Below the pieces are notes generated by a model, which was given only the letters and a program-made list of their open reading frames with translations, had not been told where the DNA came from and ran no database searches. From an uncultured Magnetospirillum sp. (GTDB lineage Bacteria; Pseudomonadota; Alphaproteobacteria; Rhodospirillales; Magnetospirillaceae): a stretch of 64,000 nucleotides of DNA. This document shows, piece after piece, positions 1-7,789 of the stretch. The stretch covers positions 1 to 64,000 of the forward strand of contig NZ_CAINTR010000164.1 in assembly GCF_903853455.1 (NCBI RefSeq), read 5' to 3'. The translations under genes and the position numbers were made by a program. Positions within the stretch are counted from its first letter, which is position 1, and each line of letters opens with the position of its first letter.

Positions 1-137
1 AATTACCGTAATTGTCGCTGCACTTCCTTATTGCTGAGCAATGCTTGCTTGTGATAGCGGTATAGGTGCTACTCGACGGTGTCTCATACCGGTCATCCTA
101 ATTGTCGCTGACCGGCCACCGTAATTGTCGCGCGCCA
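1..137. mobile_element. Probable right terminus of an IS21-like insertion sequence (partial, runs off the left edge)
   Basis: Three copies of a motif built on TAATTGTCGC lie at 5-20, 97-110 and 118-131; two of them continue as TAATTGTCGCTG. On the minus strand they read CAGCGACAATTA and begin, after a TG dinucleotide at 137-136, with TGGCGCGCGACAATTAC. Multiple short terminal repeats starting with TG are typical of IS21-family ends, where they bind the IstA transposase. No transposase gene lies inside the window, so the body of the element would be to the left. The exact boundary at 137 is inferred from the TG dinucleotide and from the open reading frame that resumes at 139. Other elements with repeated transposase sites (Tn7/Tn5053-like) remain possible. 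Confidence 0.5.
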
Positions 138-138
138 C

Positions 139-681
139 TTCGACTACACCGTCCACAAGCGGAATGCGGTCACTCTTTCTGTCGCATTCTTGATTGATCG
201 CACCCCGTTTAAGCTGTTGTTTGGGTGTAAGGACCGCAACATCTTCTTCATGTTGGATGTCTTGCCTGGTTTTGCGGTCGATCCATACCAGATTGACCGG
301 GATGCCTTCGCTCAATTGTGCAAAGCGCTCGGCCTGCAATTCAACGCCGCCAATCCCTACAGCCGGCAGGCCTTCCTGGAAGAATTTCGAGACAGCGGGC
401 AGATCAGAACGAGGGCAACCAAAACCCAACCCAAGCCACACGAATTGCCGGTTAATCCGAGTGCCGTAGAAGAAGGTGACAAACTCTATTTTAAAGGGTG
501 GCGCCTCAATCCGGCGGGATCGAACGTCACCCCGGAGAATCTAGCCAAAACGCGCGTCTTCGGCGGCGACGAATTTGCCGAAATCTGCCAAGAGGAAAAT
601 ATAAGCAGTTGCTGGAGCGCGGACTCGGGCGATGAAAAGCCAATGCCCCGACCGAGACGGGGAGGGCCAAAGGCCGCCTAG
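139..681 (+). pseudogene. 3' remnant of a hypothetical gene, apparently truncated by the IS-like end
   Basis: The frame is open from about position 112 with no stop until 681. No good start codon exists before a TTG at 190 or an ATG at 250, neither with a convincing ribosome binding site. The peptide read from 139 (FDYTVHKRNAVTLSVAF and onwards) looks like protein sequence and continues smoothly into the rest. That suggests the 5' part was removed by insertion of the element ending near 137. The C-terminal tail is rich in Pro, Arg and Lys. I do not recognise a family. It could instead be an intact short gene of 163 codons starting at TTG 190. Base composition is visibly less GC-rich than the chromosome to the right, in keeping with an island. 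Confidence 0.4.
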
Positions 682-931
682 AGCCATCGAGCTATGTTTT
701 CAGTTTCGCTATCGGGAATGGGCGCTAATCTTCGGACCGACCGTGATGGGCGCAATCCGGCCACTGAATTCCGGCTGGATCAATGTCGGCTATGGATCAC
801 GAGCGGCCGAATGGGCGGCCTCGATGCGGCCCCGCTCCCCCCACATATAGCGGGCGTCTGCATTAACCGGATAGGTACGGACCGTTTCTTCTCCCCCTTG
901 GTTGGGGGCACGACCAAAATGCGAATCGCCT

Positions 932-1174
932 TTAAGTCAGCCGCAGCAGGCTAGCGACCGAGACATCCTCGTCCACGTCAGGCCAACGGATGCCCTGACC
1001 ACGGCCGATCAGCCGCCAGTGATTTCTCTGCTCTTGAGTGGCGTCCCGCAGACGCGGGAACCATTCCAACGGTGCCGCCAATTCGCGTCCATCGGCCAAG
1101 GTAACCCGCAACAGAGCCCCATCGGCCAGCACGTCAACGGCTGTCGGATCGAACCTAATCGCCAAAGTGGACAT
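932..1174 (-). CDS. DUF2442 domain-containing protein
   Basis: Small protein of 80 residues. The N-terminal half has the short beta-strand pattern VLADGALLRVTLADGREL and the C-terminus carries GQGIRWPDVDEDVSVASLL, which matches the signature end of DUF2442 proteins (G-x-G-I-x-W-P-x-x-D-E-D-x-S-V). The start codon lies 20 bases inside the end of the upstream DUF4160 gene, so the two are probably translationally coupled. DUF4160 and DUF2442 genes are commonly found as adjacent pairs on mobile DNA; a toxin-antitoxin-like role has been suggested from this arrangement but nothing in the sequence proves it. It sits in the same transcriptional direction as the integrase. Confidence 0.8.
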   Translation of the reverse strand: MSTLAIRFDPTAVDVLADGALLRVTLADGRELAAPLEWFPRLRDATQEQRNHWRLIGRGQGIRWPDVDEDVSVASLLRLT

Positions 1175-1391
1175 GCCATGCCTCCAGGAAAGTAGCGCGA
1201 TGCTCGATGACCATGGCGCGCAGCCGGTTTAGTTCATGGGAGCGGAATCCGTGAGATTCTGCAAGCTGAACTGGTGATAGCCAGTACTTTGCCACTTCAT
1301 CTCCCCGCTCGACATGGATATGTGGAGGCTCGGTGCCTTCCAGGCTGTAGAAGAAAAAGCGGTAGCCCGCAAGCAGAAGAACCGTTGGCAT
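1155..1391 (-). CDS. DUF4160 domain-containing protein
   Basis: Protein of 78 residues with the DUF4160 hallmarks: FFFYSLEG near the N-terminus, then EPPHIHVERGD (the conserved PPHIHV core), and a C-terminal helix with LEAWHVHFGD. Family members are small and almost always encoded next to a DUF2442 gene, as here. The start ATG overlaps the stop of the upstream integrase gene as ATGA (1389-1393), so integrase, DUF4160 and DUF2442 form one coupled operon. Function is unknown. The conserved His residues of the core could bind a metal or take part in catalysis, but this is inference. Confidence 0.82.
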   Translation of the reverse strand: MPTVLLLAGYRFFFYSLEGTEPPHIHVERGDEVAKYWLSPVQLAESHGFRSHELNRLRAMVIEHRATFLEAWHVHFGD

Positions 1392-2491
1392 CAGCCGAGC
1401 TTCCTTGCCAAATCTTCAGCCCGAAGATGGGTGTAGCGTTTCAGCATGGAAAGGCTCTTGTGGCCCGTGACTGCTGCCGCCTCCATGGGATTCAGCCCCT
1501 TCTCGAAAAGTCGGCTGGTTGCCTCGTGTCGAAGGTCGTGGAAACGCAGCCCGGTACAGCCCGCTGCCTTGCGGGCCTTTCGCCACTGGACATTGAAGCG
1601 CCCCAGACTGACTGCGAAGACCCGGCCATCAACCGAGCGGGGAATGGCCTTCAGCACATCGACAGCCGCGCTTGATAGAGGCACATCCCGGCGCTCTCCG
1701 TTCTTGGTGTCCTCAAGGTGCACAACCTTCCGACCGAGATCGACATCCTTCCATTTCAGGCCAAGCAACTCGCTTTGCCGCATCGCCGTCTCTAGGGCCA
1801 TGCGCACCATGGGGGCTAACCAAGGGTTAGGTGATGCGTCACACGCAGCCAGAAGGCGGTCCCCCTCACTTTTTCCGTTTTCATCTAGGTGGCTATCCAG
1901 CCTGCGATCACGTGCGCGCCCCGGCTTGGGCTGCCTCACATTCTCGACCGGATTGACCAATCCCCCCATACCCCAGTCTTTCACAGCAACCGTGAACAAG
2001 TGGGAAATGACGGCCAAGTCCCGCCGAATCGTGCCGGCGGCAATTCCAGCGGTCGCCCGCACGTCACGCCATTTTGCCAGATCTTTGCCCTTGATCGATG
2101 CCAAGGAGCGGGATGCCAGTGCGTCACGCTTCCATGCCTCGACCCTGCGCCGATCCTGCACCTCCCCCTTCTTGCCAGGAATTACCTCGGCTAAGTATCG
2201 GTCAAGCGCCTCAGATAGGGTCGTGGATTCAGCCTCCCGGCGATCGGCATAAGTCTCCTTCCCCGCATTGATTCGATCCAGTTCGGCAACAGCAAATGTC
2301 CGGGCGTCATCTATCCGATCGAATTGCCTTTGGATCTGCACGGGCTCCTGACCCTTGATCTGCTGGCGGATACGAACTCGGTAGCCGAGGAAGCGACCAT
2401 CGGAGGCATACCGCTCAAAGATCGGAAGTTTTTTAGCGCGGGCCAATTGGGCGTGCTCCTGAACCAGAATTGGCCCAATTTTGGCCCACAA
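1391..2491 (-). CDS. Tyrosine-recombinase integrase of a genomic island
   Basis: A 366-residue phage-type integrase. It would cut and rejoin DNA at att sites during integration and excision. The N-terminal ~80 residues form an arm-binding region with several basic residues, followed by a core-binding SAM-like helical domain (about 90-175). The catalytic domain holds R238 (in TAMRQSELLGLKW), K263, H318 and R321 (FHDLRHEATSRLF), H344 (TGHKSLSML) and the nucleophile Y353. The full R-K-H-R-H-Y set is intact, so the enzyme should be active. The start is a TTG; no ATG or GTG is available in frame until deep in the gene, so the start is uncertain. The gene reads away from a tRNA-Thr 3' fragment about 55 bases upstream, the usual layout for an island integrase beside its att site. 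Confidence 0.93.
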   Translation of the reverse strand: MWAKIGPILVQEHAQLARAKKLPIFERYASDGRFLGYRVRIRQQIKGQEPVQIQRQFDRIDDARTFAVAELDRINAGKETYADRREAESTTLSEALDRYLAEVIPGKKGEVQDRRRVEAWKRDALASRSLASIKGKDLAKWRDVRATAGIAAGTIRRDLAVISHLFTVAVKDWGMGGLVNPVENVRQPKPGRARDRRLDSHLDENGKSEGDRLLAACDASPNPWLAPMVRMALETAMRQSELLGLKWKDVDLGRKVVHLEDTKNGERRDVPLSSAAVDVLKAIPRSVDGRVFAVSLGRFNVQWRKARKAAGCTGLRFHDLRHEATSRLFEKGLNPMEAAAVTGHKSLSMLKRYTHLRAEDLARKLG

Positions 2492-2545
2492 ATTTGCATG
2501 ATGTCAATTTAATCTAGGGATTTCGCCATTATTACAAAAATAAAA

Positions 2546-2595
2546 TCGCATTCGTAATGCGCGGGCCGAGGGTTCGAATCCTTTCGCCGGCACCA
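2546..2595 (+). other. Attachment site: 3' half of a tRNA-Thr(CGU) gene
   Basis: The sequence folds as an anticodon arm with loop TTCGTAA (anticodon CGT, Thr), a T-arm with GGTTCGAATCC, the acceptor 3' strand CGCCGGC and an encoded ACCA end at 2592-2595. The 5' half (D-arm and acceptor 5' strand GCCGGCG) is absent: an AT-rich stretch lies there instead. Partial tRNA copies of this kind are left when an integrase recombines inside a tRNA gene. The position of the adjacent integrase indicates that the island lies to the left and that the reconstituted full tRNA-Thr gene is at its far end, outside the window. Confidence 0.8.
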
Positions 2596-2602
2596 TTCTT
2601 TT

Positions 2603-2634
2603 CAAGGGCTTAGCGGTCATCCGCTAGGCCCTTG
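2603..2634 (+). terminator. Strong stem-loop just after the tRNA-Thr remnant
   Basis: CAAGGGCTTAGCGG (2603-2616) pairs with CCGCTAGGCCCTTG (2621-2634) around a TCAT loop, with one G-U pair. It starts 8 bases after the CCA end, where a tRNA terminator is expected. No T-run follows, so termination efficiency is uncertain. Confidence 0.55.
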
Positions 2635-2953
2635 ACCATTTCCGGGGCGTTTTGGGTGGCATTCGGCAAGAAACGGTCCCCACCCGTGGAAAACATCCGG
2701 TTCCACTATTTCCGACCGCTACGGCCGCTACCCAAAATCTTGAAGCTGCGGCCCCCCCTTTGGGCGACCCGGAGGATAGCGGCGTTTCTTTCCTCTGCCT
2801 TCCTAATGCGTGTTTAGCGCATGGAATATGAAATACAACCATTGTAAACTAAGCCGCGTGTCCCCCTGGGCCGACAGCAGTCCAATCCGTATTGCAATGT
2901 TATGGGCTGTTGGGTGTAGCGGTGCGCATAACTGTTAACTGAAGGGGGGCATC
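2635..2953. other. Non-coding stretch between the island edge and the racemase gene
   Basis: No credible gene is seen: the open frames on both strands lack ribosome binding sites and recognisable protein features. The last part, about 2840-2953, is richer in A and T and probably contains the racemase promoter, but I cannot point to clear -35/-10 boxes. Confidence 0.5.
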
Positions 2954-4195
2954 ATGCTCATCAACCGTCGCACGGTTCTGGGGGGACTCGGTGCAGGTGC
3001 CGCCATTGCGGCCAGCAGCTCCATTGGCGTGGCGGCGCCGCGTCTTCCGTTCAACGCGACGGACAAATCCTATGCTTTAACGCCCGGGCTCAATGGGTGG
3101 CTTGAAATCGACCGGGCGGTATTCGCCGCGAACATCCGCGCGGTGCGCCGTCGGTTGGCGCCCTCCGTCACGTTGTGCGTGGTGCTGAAGGCCGACGCTT
3201 ACGGCCACGGCATCGGTCTGCTGATGCCGGCGGTGATCGCCGAGCGGGTGCCGGTGATCGGCATCACCAGCAACGACGAGGCCCACGTGGCGCGTGCCAG
3301 GGGCTTTACCGGCAAGGTGGTGCGCATCCGCACGGCGGAGATCGAGGAAATCAAGGCGGGGTTCGCCTTCGACCTGGAGGAAAGCATCGGCAATCTTGAC
3401 CTGCTTCGCCAGGCGGCGGCCGAGGCTCGGCGCCGGGGGCGGCGGCTTCGCGTCCATTTCATGCTCAACTCCGCCGGAATGAGCCGCAACGGCATGGAGC
3501 TGTCGACCGAGCAGGGGCGCAAGGACGCACTCGCCTTCGTCAAGACCGAAGGCGTCGAGATCGTCGGGCTGATGACCCATTTCCCGGAGGAGAACACGGA
3601 GGATTGTTGCCGTGGCGTGGCGCGGTTCAAGGCGGATTGCGAATGGCTGGTCAAGGCCACCCGCCTCGACCAGGACCGGATCATCCTGCATGCGGCCAAT
3701 TCCTTCGCGGCGCTGAACGTTCCCGAGGCCCATTTCGACATGGTACGCACCGGTCAGGCGCTTTACGGAATCCTCCACCCCCAGACTCCCGACCTGCCGC
3801 CGATCTTGACCTTCAAGTCGCGCGTCGCCGCGGTCAATCCCTACCCCAAGGGCAACACCATCAGTTACGACCGCACGGTGACCCTGACCCGCGATTCGCT
3901 GCTGGCCAATATTCCCGTCGGCTATTCCGACGGATACAGCCGCCGCCTGAGCAACCAGGCGGACGTGCTGATCCGGGGGCGGCGGGCGCGGGTCATGGGG
4001 CGCGTGACCATGAACACCATCATGGTCGATGTGACGGACATCCCAGGAGCCGTTTCCGGTGATGACGTCGTCCTGTTCGGTCGGCAGGGTGATGATGATA
4101 TCACCCAAGTAGAGATTGAGCGCATGACCGAGAATTTTCTTCCCGCCGAGACGACGCTTTGGGGGAACTCCCTGCCCAAAATCCTCAAGCGTTGA
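2954..4195 (+). CDS. alr: Exported PLP-dependent alanine / broad-specificity amino-acid racemase
   Basis: A 413-residue alanine-racemase family enzyme. The N-terminus (MLINRRTVLGGLGAGAAIAA) is a twin-arginine-type signal peptide with cleavage near VAA, so the enzyme should act in the periplasm after folding with its cofactor. The PLP lysine is K79 in VVLKADAYGHG, the classical motif. The second catalytic residue of the fold-type III barrel is Y305 in TISYDRT. The final domain contains MGRVTMNTIMVDVTD, the conserved C-terminal beta-domain signature. Periplasmic members (Bsr/BroadR type) racemise several amino acids to release non-canonical D-amino acids that remodel peptidoglycan; the Tat signal favours that group over the cytoplasmic Alr. 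The ATG follows a good GAAGGGGGG ribosome binding site. It is the first chromosomal gene after the island edge. Confidence 0.9.
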   Translation: MLINRRTVLGGLGAGAAIAASSSIGVAAPRLPFNATDKSYALTPGLNGWLEIDRAVFAANIRAVRRRLAPSVTLCVVLKADAYGHGIGLLMPAVIAERVPVIGITSNDEAHVARARGFTGKVVRIRTAEIEEIKAGFAFDLEESIGNLDLLRQAAAEARRRGRRLRVHFMLNSAGMSRNGMELSTEQGRKDALAFVKTEGVEIVGLMTHFPEENTEDCCRGVARFKADCEWLVKATRLDQDRIILHAANSFAALNVPEAHFDMVRTGQALYGILHPQTPDLPPILTFKSRVAAVNPYPKGNTISYDRTVTLTRDSLLANIPVGYSDGYSRRLSNQADVLIRGRRARVMGRVTMNTIMVDVTDIPGAVSGDDVVLFGRQGDDDITQVEIERMTENFLPAETTLWGNSLPKILKR

Positions 4196-4311
4196 GGCAA
4201 CGATCAGGGCTATTCCACTTTGGTTGAAAGCGCGGCGAGCCCGCCCAGGGTATTTGACCACCCCGGCGCCCGTTGCTATCGTCGCATGCTCCCCATCATT
4301 GGTGATTCGAC

Positions 4312-5382
4312 ATGGCACGACTGGCTTCTAAAATATCATTTGTGCTGTTCCTGTGCCTGCTGCTCCCGGCGGCGAAGTCGGCCTTTGCCGGAGACGCCTG
4401 CAATGACGGTGGGGCATATTTCGCCAGCTCGAAATTCAAGATCAAGACGAGTACCGGGATCGTCAAGACGACGATCTACTACACGACGCGCGGCACCCTC
4501 AACGCGTCCCGGTCCAACGCGATCCTGCTGTTGCCTGGCACCAGCGGCGACCGCAATTCCATGAATGACCTCATCGGGTCGGGGAACGCCTTCGACCCGA
4601 CCAAGCACTTCATTATCACGCCGGACCCGTTGGGCGGCGGCTGCTCCGTCTCGCCGGCGGTGACGACGCGACACGAATTCCCCCCCTACGATGTCCGCGA
4701 CATGGTTCGCACCGAAGTCGAGTTGGTCCAAAAGGAATTCAAGATCAAGCGCCTGCTGGCCGTCGCGGGAATCTCCCAGGGGGCGTTCCAGACCTTGCAA
4801 CTGGGCGTCGACACGCCGTCCTTCGCCAAGGCGCTGATCCTGATCGTGCCGGCCTCTCGCTGCGATGCCACCTGTCAGGATCTGGTGTCGCGGATGGAGG
4901 CCAAAGTCTTCGCCGACCCGAATTGGCAGGGGGGCGCCTACAGCGACAATCCCAAGCAGGGCTTGTTCGACGCGGGGAAGTTCTATTTCCCGTGGCTGTA
5001 TACCGACGCCTATGCGGAGAAAGCCGGCGAGGCGGCGGCGGCCGCGCTCGGCCAGAAATGGGCGGACAATTGGGATGCGAAAAGCCTGGTCTATCGCTAT
5101 GACGCAGCGAAGACGTTCCATATCGCCAGGTATTACCGGAACACCGGGAGCGCCCTGCGGCGGGTGAAGGCGAAAGTCTTGCTGATGCGCAGCACGTCCG
5201 ACCGGCTGTTGACCTATCGGGGCGACGCCGACGACCTCTTGCAGGGATTGCCGCGCGCCAAGGTCCAGGACATCCCGTCGGAGCTGGGCCATATGGCCTG
5301 CTGCCAGGGGGCCGGTTCCGCGGAAAACACCTTCATCCGCACCGGCATCAGCGAATTCCTGAACGGGATACCGTCGAAGTAG
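4312..5382 (+). CDS. Exported alpha/beta hydrolase (homoserine-acetyltransferase-like fold)
   Basis: A 356-residue protein with a Sec signal peptide (residues 1-26, cleavage after AFA). The body is an alpha/beta hydrolase: a strand with NAILLLPGTSGD, a nucleophile elbow AGISQGAFQ with S155, an acid D297 in STSDRLL and a histidine H327 in LGHMACC. The lid and the order of motifs recall the MetX/homoserine O-acetyltransferase branch, but an exported protein with cysteine pairs (for example in CDATC and ACC) is unlikely to be a methionine-pathway enzyme. Some role on an extracytoplasmic ester or thioester is more likely. It stands alone between the racemase and the solute-binding gene, with 116 bases upstream. 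Confidence 0.78.
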   Translation: MARLASKISFVLFLCLLLPAAKSAFAGDACNDGGAYFASSKFKIKTSTGIVKTTIYYTTRGTLNASRSNAILLLPGTSGDRNSMNDLIGSGNAFDPTKHFIITPDPLGGGCSVSPAVTTRHEFPPYDVRDMVRTEVELVQKEFKIKRLLAVAGISQGAFQTLQLGVDTPSFAKALILIVPASRCDATCQDLVSRMEAKVFADPNWQGGAYSDNPKQGLFDAGKFYFPWLYTDAYAEKAGEAAAAALGQKWADNWDAKSLVYRYDAAKTFHIARYYRNTGSALRRVKAKVLLMRSTSDRLLTYRGDADDLLQGLPRAKVQDIPSELGHMACCQGAGSAENTFIRTGISEFLNGIPSK

Positions 5383-5423
5383 GGCAGCATCCGAAGCAAG
5401 GACAATTCATCGGGCCGAGGCGG

Positions 5424-6359
5424 ATGGTCATGGATGGGGCAATGACAACAAGACGAGTTCCTGACATGCGGGCGGGTCTGATCCGGTTGGCCGGGGCGGC
5501 GGTGGTGGCGATGGGAATCGCCGCGCCGGGCGCCAACGCGGTGGCCGAGGACAACACGGTCACCTGGCTGCTGCCGGACTATCCGCCGGTGACCATTTCG
5601 CACGGACCGCGCCAAGGCACGGGCTATGCGGACATCTTTCTGCGCTACCTCACCGAGCGGACGCCCGAATACGCCCACCGCAGGGAATCCTCCAGCATGT
5701 CGCGCGTCTTCGGATTGATGCAGCAGGGCCAGCCCGTCTGCCATCCCAGTCTGCTCAAGACGCCGGAGCGCGAGGCCTTCGTCGATTTCAGCGGCCCGGT
5801 CGAATTCGTGCTTCCCCATCATATCGTCGTGCGAAGCGACCGGGTTTCCCGCCTTGCCCCCTATCGGAACGCCGACGGTGCCGTCGATGTTGGCCGCCTG
5901 ATGAAGGATTCCGGTCTGGTGACGACGTATCAGGAAAAGCGGGGCTACCCTCCCGTTGTTTCGGCGGCGTTGAAGGCAAGCGCCGGGCAGAAGCACATCA
6001 TCGAGACCAGCGCCGACGACGAAGGTCCGTTCCGCCAGTTGTCCGCCGGTTGGATCGACTACATCGTCGCCTATCCGGACGAGGTCAACTGGTTCAGCGA
6101 AACCCTGAAGCTGACCGACACGGCGAAGTTCGAATACCTTCCCATCGCCGGCTTGGACGAATACGTCATCGGACATGTGGGCTGCACCAAGGGGCCCTGG
6201 GGGCGAAAGGTCGTCGACCGGGTCGATGAAATCGTCGCCAAGGCCGGCACGCGCCCGGAATGGGTCGAGGCCGAGGCCCGTCTGCTGGATCCGGCCGCCG
6301 CCCGGCGGTTCGAGGAGGTGTTCGCCCGGAATTCGCCGTTCCGACCGCGAACAAGGTAA
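5424..6359 (+). CDS. Periplasmic solute-binding-like protein (TIGR02285-like, SBP family 3 fold)
   Basis: A protein of up to 311 residues with a signal peptide beginning at the internal methionine MRAGLIRLAGAAVVAMG and ending near ANA. The mature part resembles the family 3 periplasmic binding proteins of the TIGR02285 type (YPPVTI early, then VCHPSLLKTPEREAFVDFS, typical of extracellular sensor or amino-acid-binding folds). The start is ambiguous: ATG 5424, ATG 5442 (preceded by GGATGGGG) or ATG 5466, the last giving the most typical signal peptide. It ends 6 bases before the diguanylate cyclase gene, so the two are co-transcribed. I infer that it senses a periplasmic ligand and passes the signal to that membrane cyclase; no ABC permease is nearby. 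Confidence 0.72.
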   Translation: MVMDGAMTTRRVPDMRAGLIRLAGAAVVAMGIAAPGANAVAEDNTVTWLLPDYPPVTISHGPRQGTGYADIFLRYLTERTPEYAHRRESSSMSRVFGLMQQGQPVCHPSLLKTPEREAFVDFSGPVEFVLPHHIVVRSDRVSRLAPYRNADGAVDVGRLMKDSGLVTTYQEKRGYPPVVSAALKASAGQKHIIETSADDEGPFRQLSAGWIDYIVAYPDEVNWFSETLKLTDTAKFEYLPIAGLDEYVIGHVGCTKGPWGRKVVDRVDEIVAKAGTRPEWVEAEARLLDPAAARRFEEVFARNSPFRPRTR

Positions 6360-6365
6360 GCATCC

Positions 6366-7694
6366 ATGCGCCATCGCCGGTCATGGGATCGATACCGCGA
6401 ACGCCATTCTTTCTGGCTTTCCGGCATGACGCGCGGCTTGGCGCGACGGATGCTGATTTGGATCCTGGCCATCAGCGCTGTCATGGCGGTGATGGCGACG
6501 TCCGTGCAGCTGTTTGCCGATTATCGGCGCGACGTGTCCGACCTTGAGCACGCCATGCGTTACATCGAGGAAAACCAGCTGCCGGGCCTGGCCGACGCGG
6601 CCTGGAATTTCAATGCCGCCGGGTTGCGGGTGCAGCTTGACGGCATCGGCCATTCGCCGTGGGTCGCGGGCGCGACGGTTCGGTATGGTCCCAACCAATC
6701 GGCGGAACTGACGACCGGGGTGATTGATCTCGACGCGCGGGAGGTCATCGAATTTCCCTTGCGGCGCAATGTGGGAACCAATGCGGTGGTCGTCGGACGG
6801 ATCTCCATCGCTCCCAATCTGCGCGACCTTTATGGTCGTACGATCAACCGCATCGCCGTCGTACTCTCGACGCAAGCGGTCAAATCGCTGGTGATTTCCA
6901 TCAGCATTCTCTTCCTGACGTCGGGGATGATCACCCGCCACCTCACCCAGATGGCGGAGTTCGCCAAGTCTTTCGAGCCGAGCAAGGATTTCACGCCGTT
7001 CACCCTGCGCCGTGATCCGCGAACGCCCCACGATGAACTGACGGTGTTGGCCGACGGCCTCAACGACGCCTATCGCCGGCTCTACACGGCGCACGAATTC
7101 GAAGTCGACCATAACGAGAGGCTGAGCGAGGAAGTCGCCCTTCGAACGGCGGAGTTACGGCAAGCGCATCAGGCCTTGGCGAAGATCGCGATCACCGACA
7201 GGCTGACGGGCTTGCTCAACCGGTTGGGACTGGAGGAGGCCTTCGCCAGCGAGATCGCCCGGGCCGAACGCTATGGCAACCCGATGACGGTCATCCTGAC
7301 CGACATCGACAAATTCAAGTCGGTCAACGATTCCCACGGGCATCAGGTCGGCGACACCGTTCTTCAGGAATTCGCCGCGATCCTGGTCCGCGAGGCGCGT
7401 GGCACCGATGTGGTCGGCCGCTGGGGCGGCGAGGAATTCATCATTCTTTGTCCCGAGACGGATGTGGAGGCGGCGTCTCTCGTTGCCGAACGCATGCGGG
7501 CCAGCGTTGCCGCGCATGCTTTCTCCGTCGTCGGCGGCAAGACGAGCAGTTTCGGCATCGCGGCGTTCCACGGCGGCGACACCGAGACCGCCCTGGTGAA
7601 ACGGGCGGATGACGCCCTCTACCGGGCCAAGGAAGGCGGCCGCAACCGGGTCGATCGGGAGGACGGCGTCAGGCCGGTCAGCGGCCCCGCTTGA
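6366..7694 (+). CDS. Membrane-bound diguanylate cyclase (GGDEF domain)
   Basis: A 442-residue protein that should make cyclic di-GMP from GTP. A first transmembrane helix (about 28-50) and a second (about 172-190) enclose a periplasmic sensing domain of about 120 residues. A HAMP-like or linker segment and a short coiled coil (about 245-275) lead into the GGDEF domain. The active site is GGEEF at 354-358, with the inhibitory I-site RGTD at 345-348, so feedback inhibition by c-di-GMP is expected. The ATG has an AAGGTAAG site upstream; M21 (6426) is a later alternative. The preceding gene encodes a periplasmic binding-like protein, a likely partner for the sensing domain. Confidence 0.92.
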   Translation: MRHRRSWDRYRERHSFWLSGMTRGLARRMLIWILAISAVMAVMATSVQLFADYRRDVSDLEHAMRYIEENQLPGLADAAWNFNAAGLRVQLDGIGHSPWVAGATVRYGPNQSAELTTGVIDLDAREVIEFPLRRNVGTNAVVVGRISIAPNLRDLYGRTINRIAVVLSTQAVKSLVISISILFLTSGMITRHLTQMAEFAKSFEPSKDFTPFTLRRDPRTPHDELTVLADGLNDAYRRLYTAHEFEVDHNERLSEEVALRTAELRQAHQALAKIAITDRLTGLLNRLGLEEAFASEIARAERYGNPMTVILTDIDKFKSVNDSHGHQVGDTVLQEFAAILVREARGTDVVGRWGGEEFIILCPETDVEAASLVAERMRASVAAHAFSVVGGKTSSFGIAAFHGGDTETALVKRADDALYRAKEGGRNRVDREDGVRPVSGPA

Positions 7695-7722
7695 ACGTGT
7701 TCACCTGCGCTGGCACCATTCC

Positions 7723-7757
7723 AAAGCCCAGTTGAACCTGTCGGTTCGCTGGGCTTT
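7723..7757 (+). terminator. Rho-independent terminator after the diguanylate cyclase gene
   Basis: AAAGCCCAG (7723-7731) pairs with CTGGGCTTT (7749-7757), with an inner stem GAACC/GGTTC around TGTC, followed by TATCTTT. It ends the solute-binding protein/cyclase transcript. Confidence 0.8.
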
Positions 7758-7789
7758 TATCTTTCCTGGGGCGCTGTGGAGGATGTCGG

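Noticed and set aside
28-441. 137-codon minus-strand ORF at the left edge
   Set aside because: It spans the IS-like terminal repeats and the opposite strand of the better frame at 139-681.
2546-2595. Complete tRNA-Thr gene
   Set aside because: The 5' half is missing; the upstream bases cannot form a D-arm or pair with the acceptor strand.
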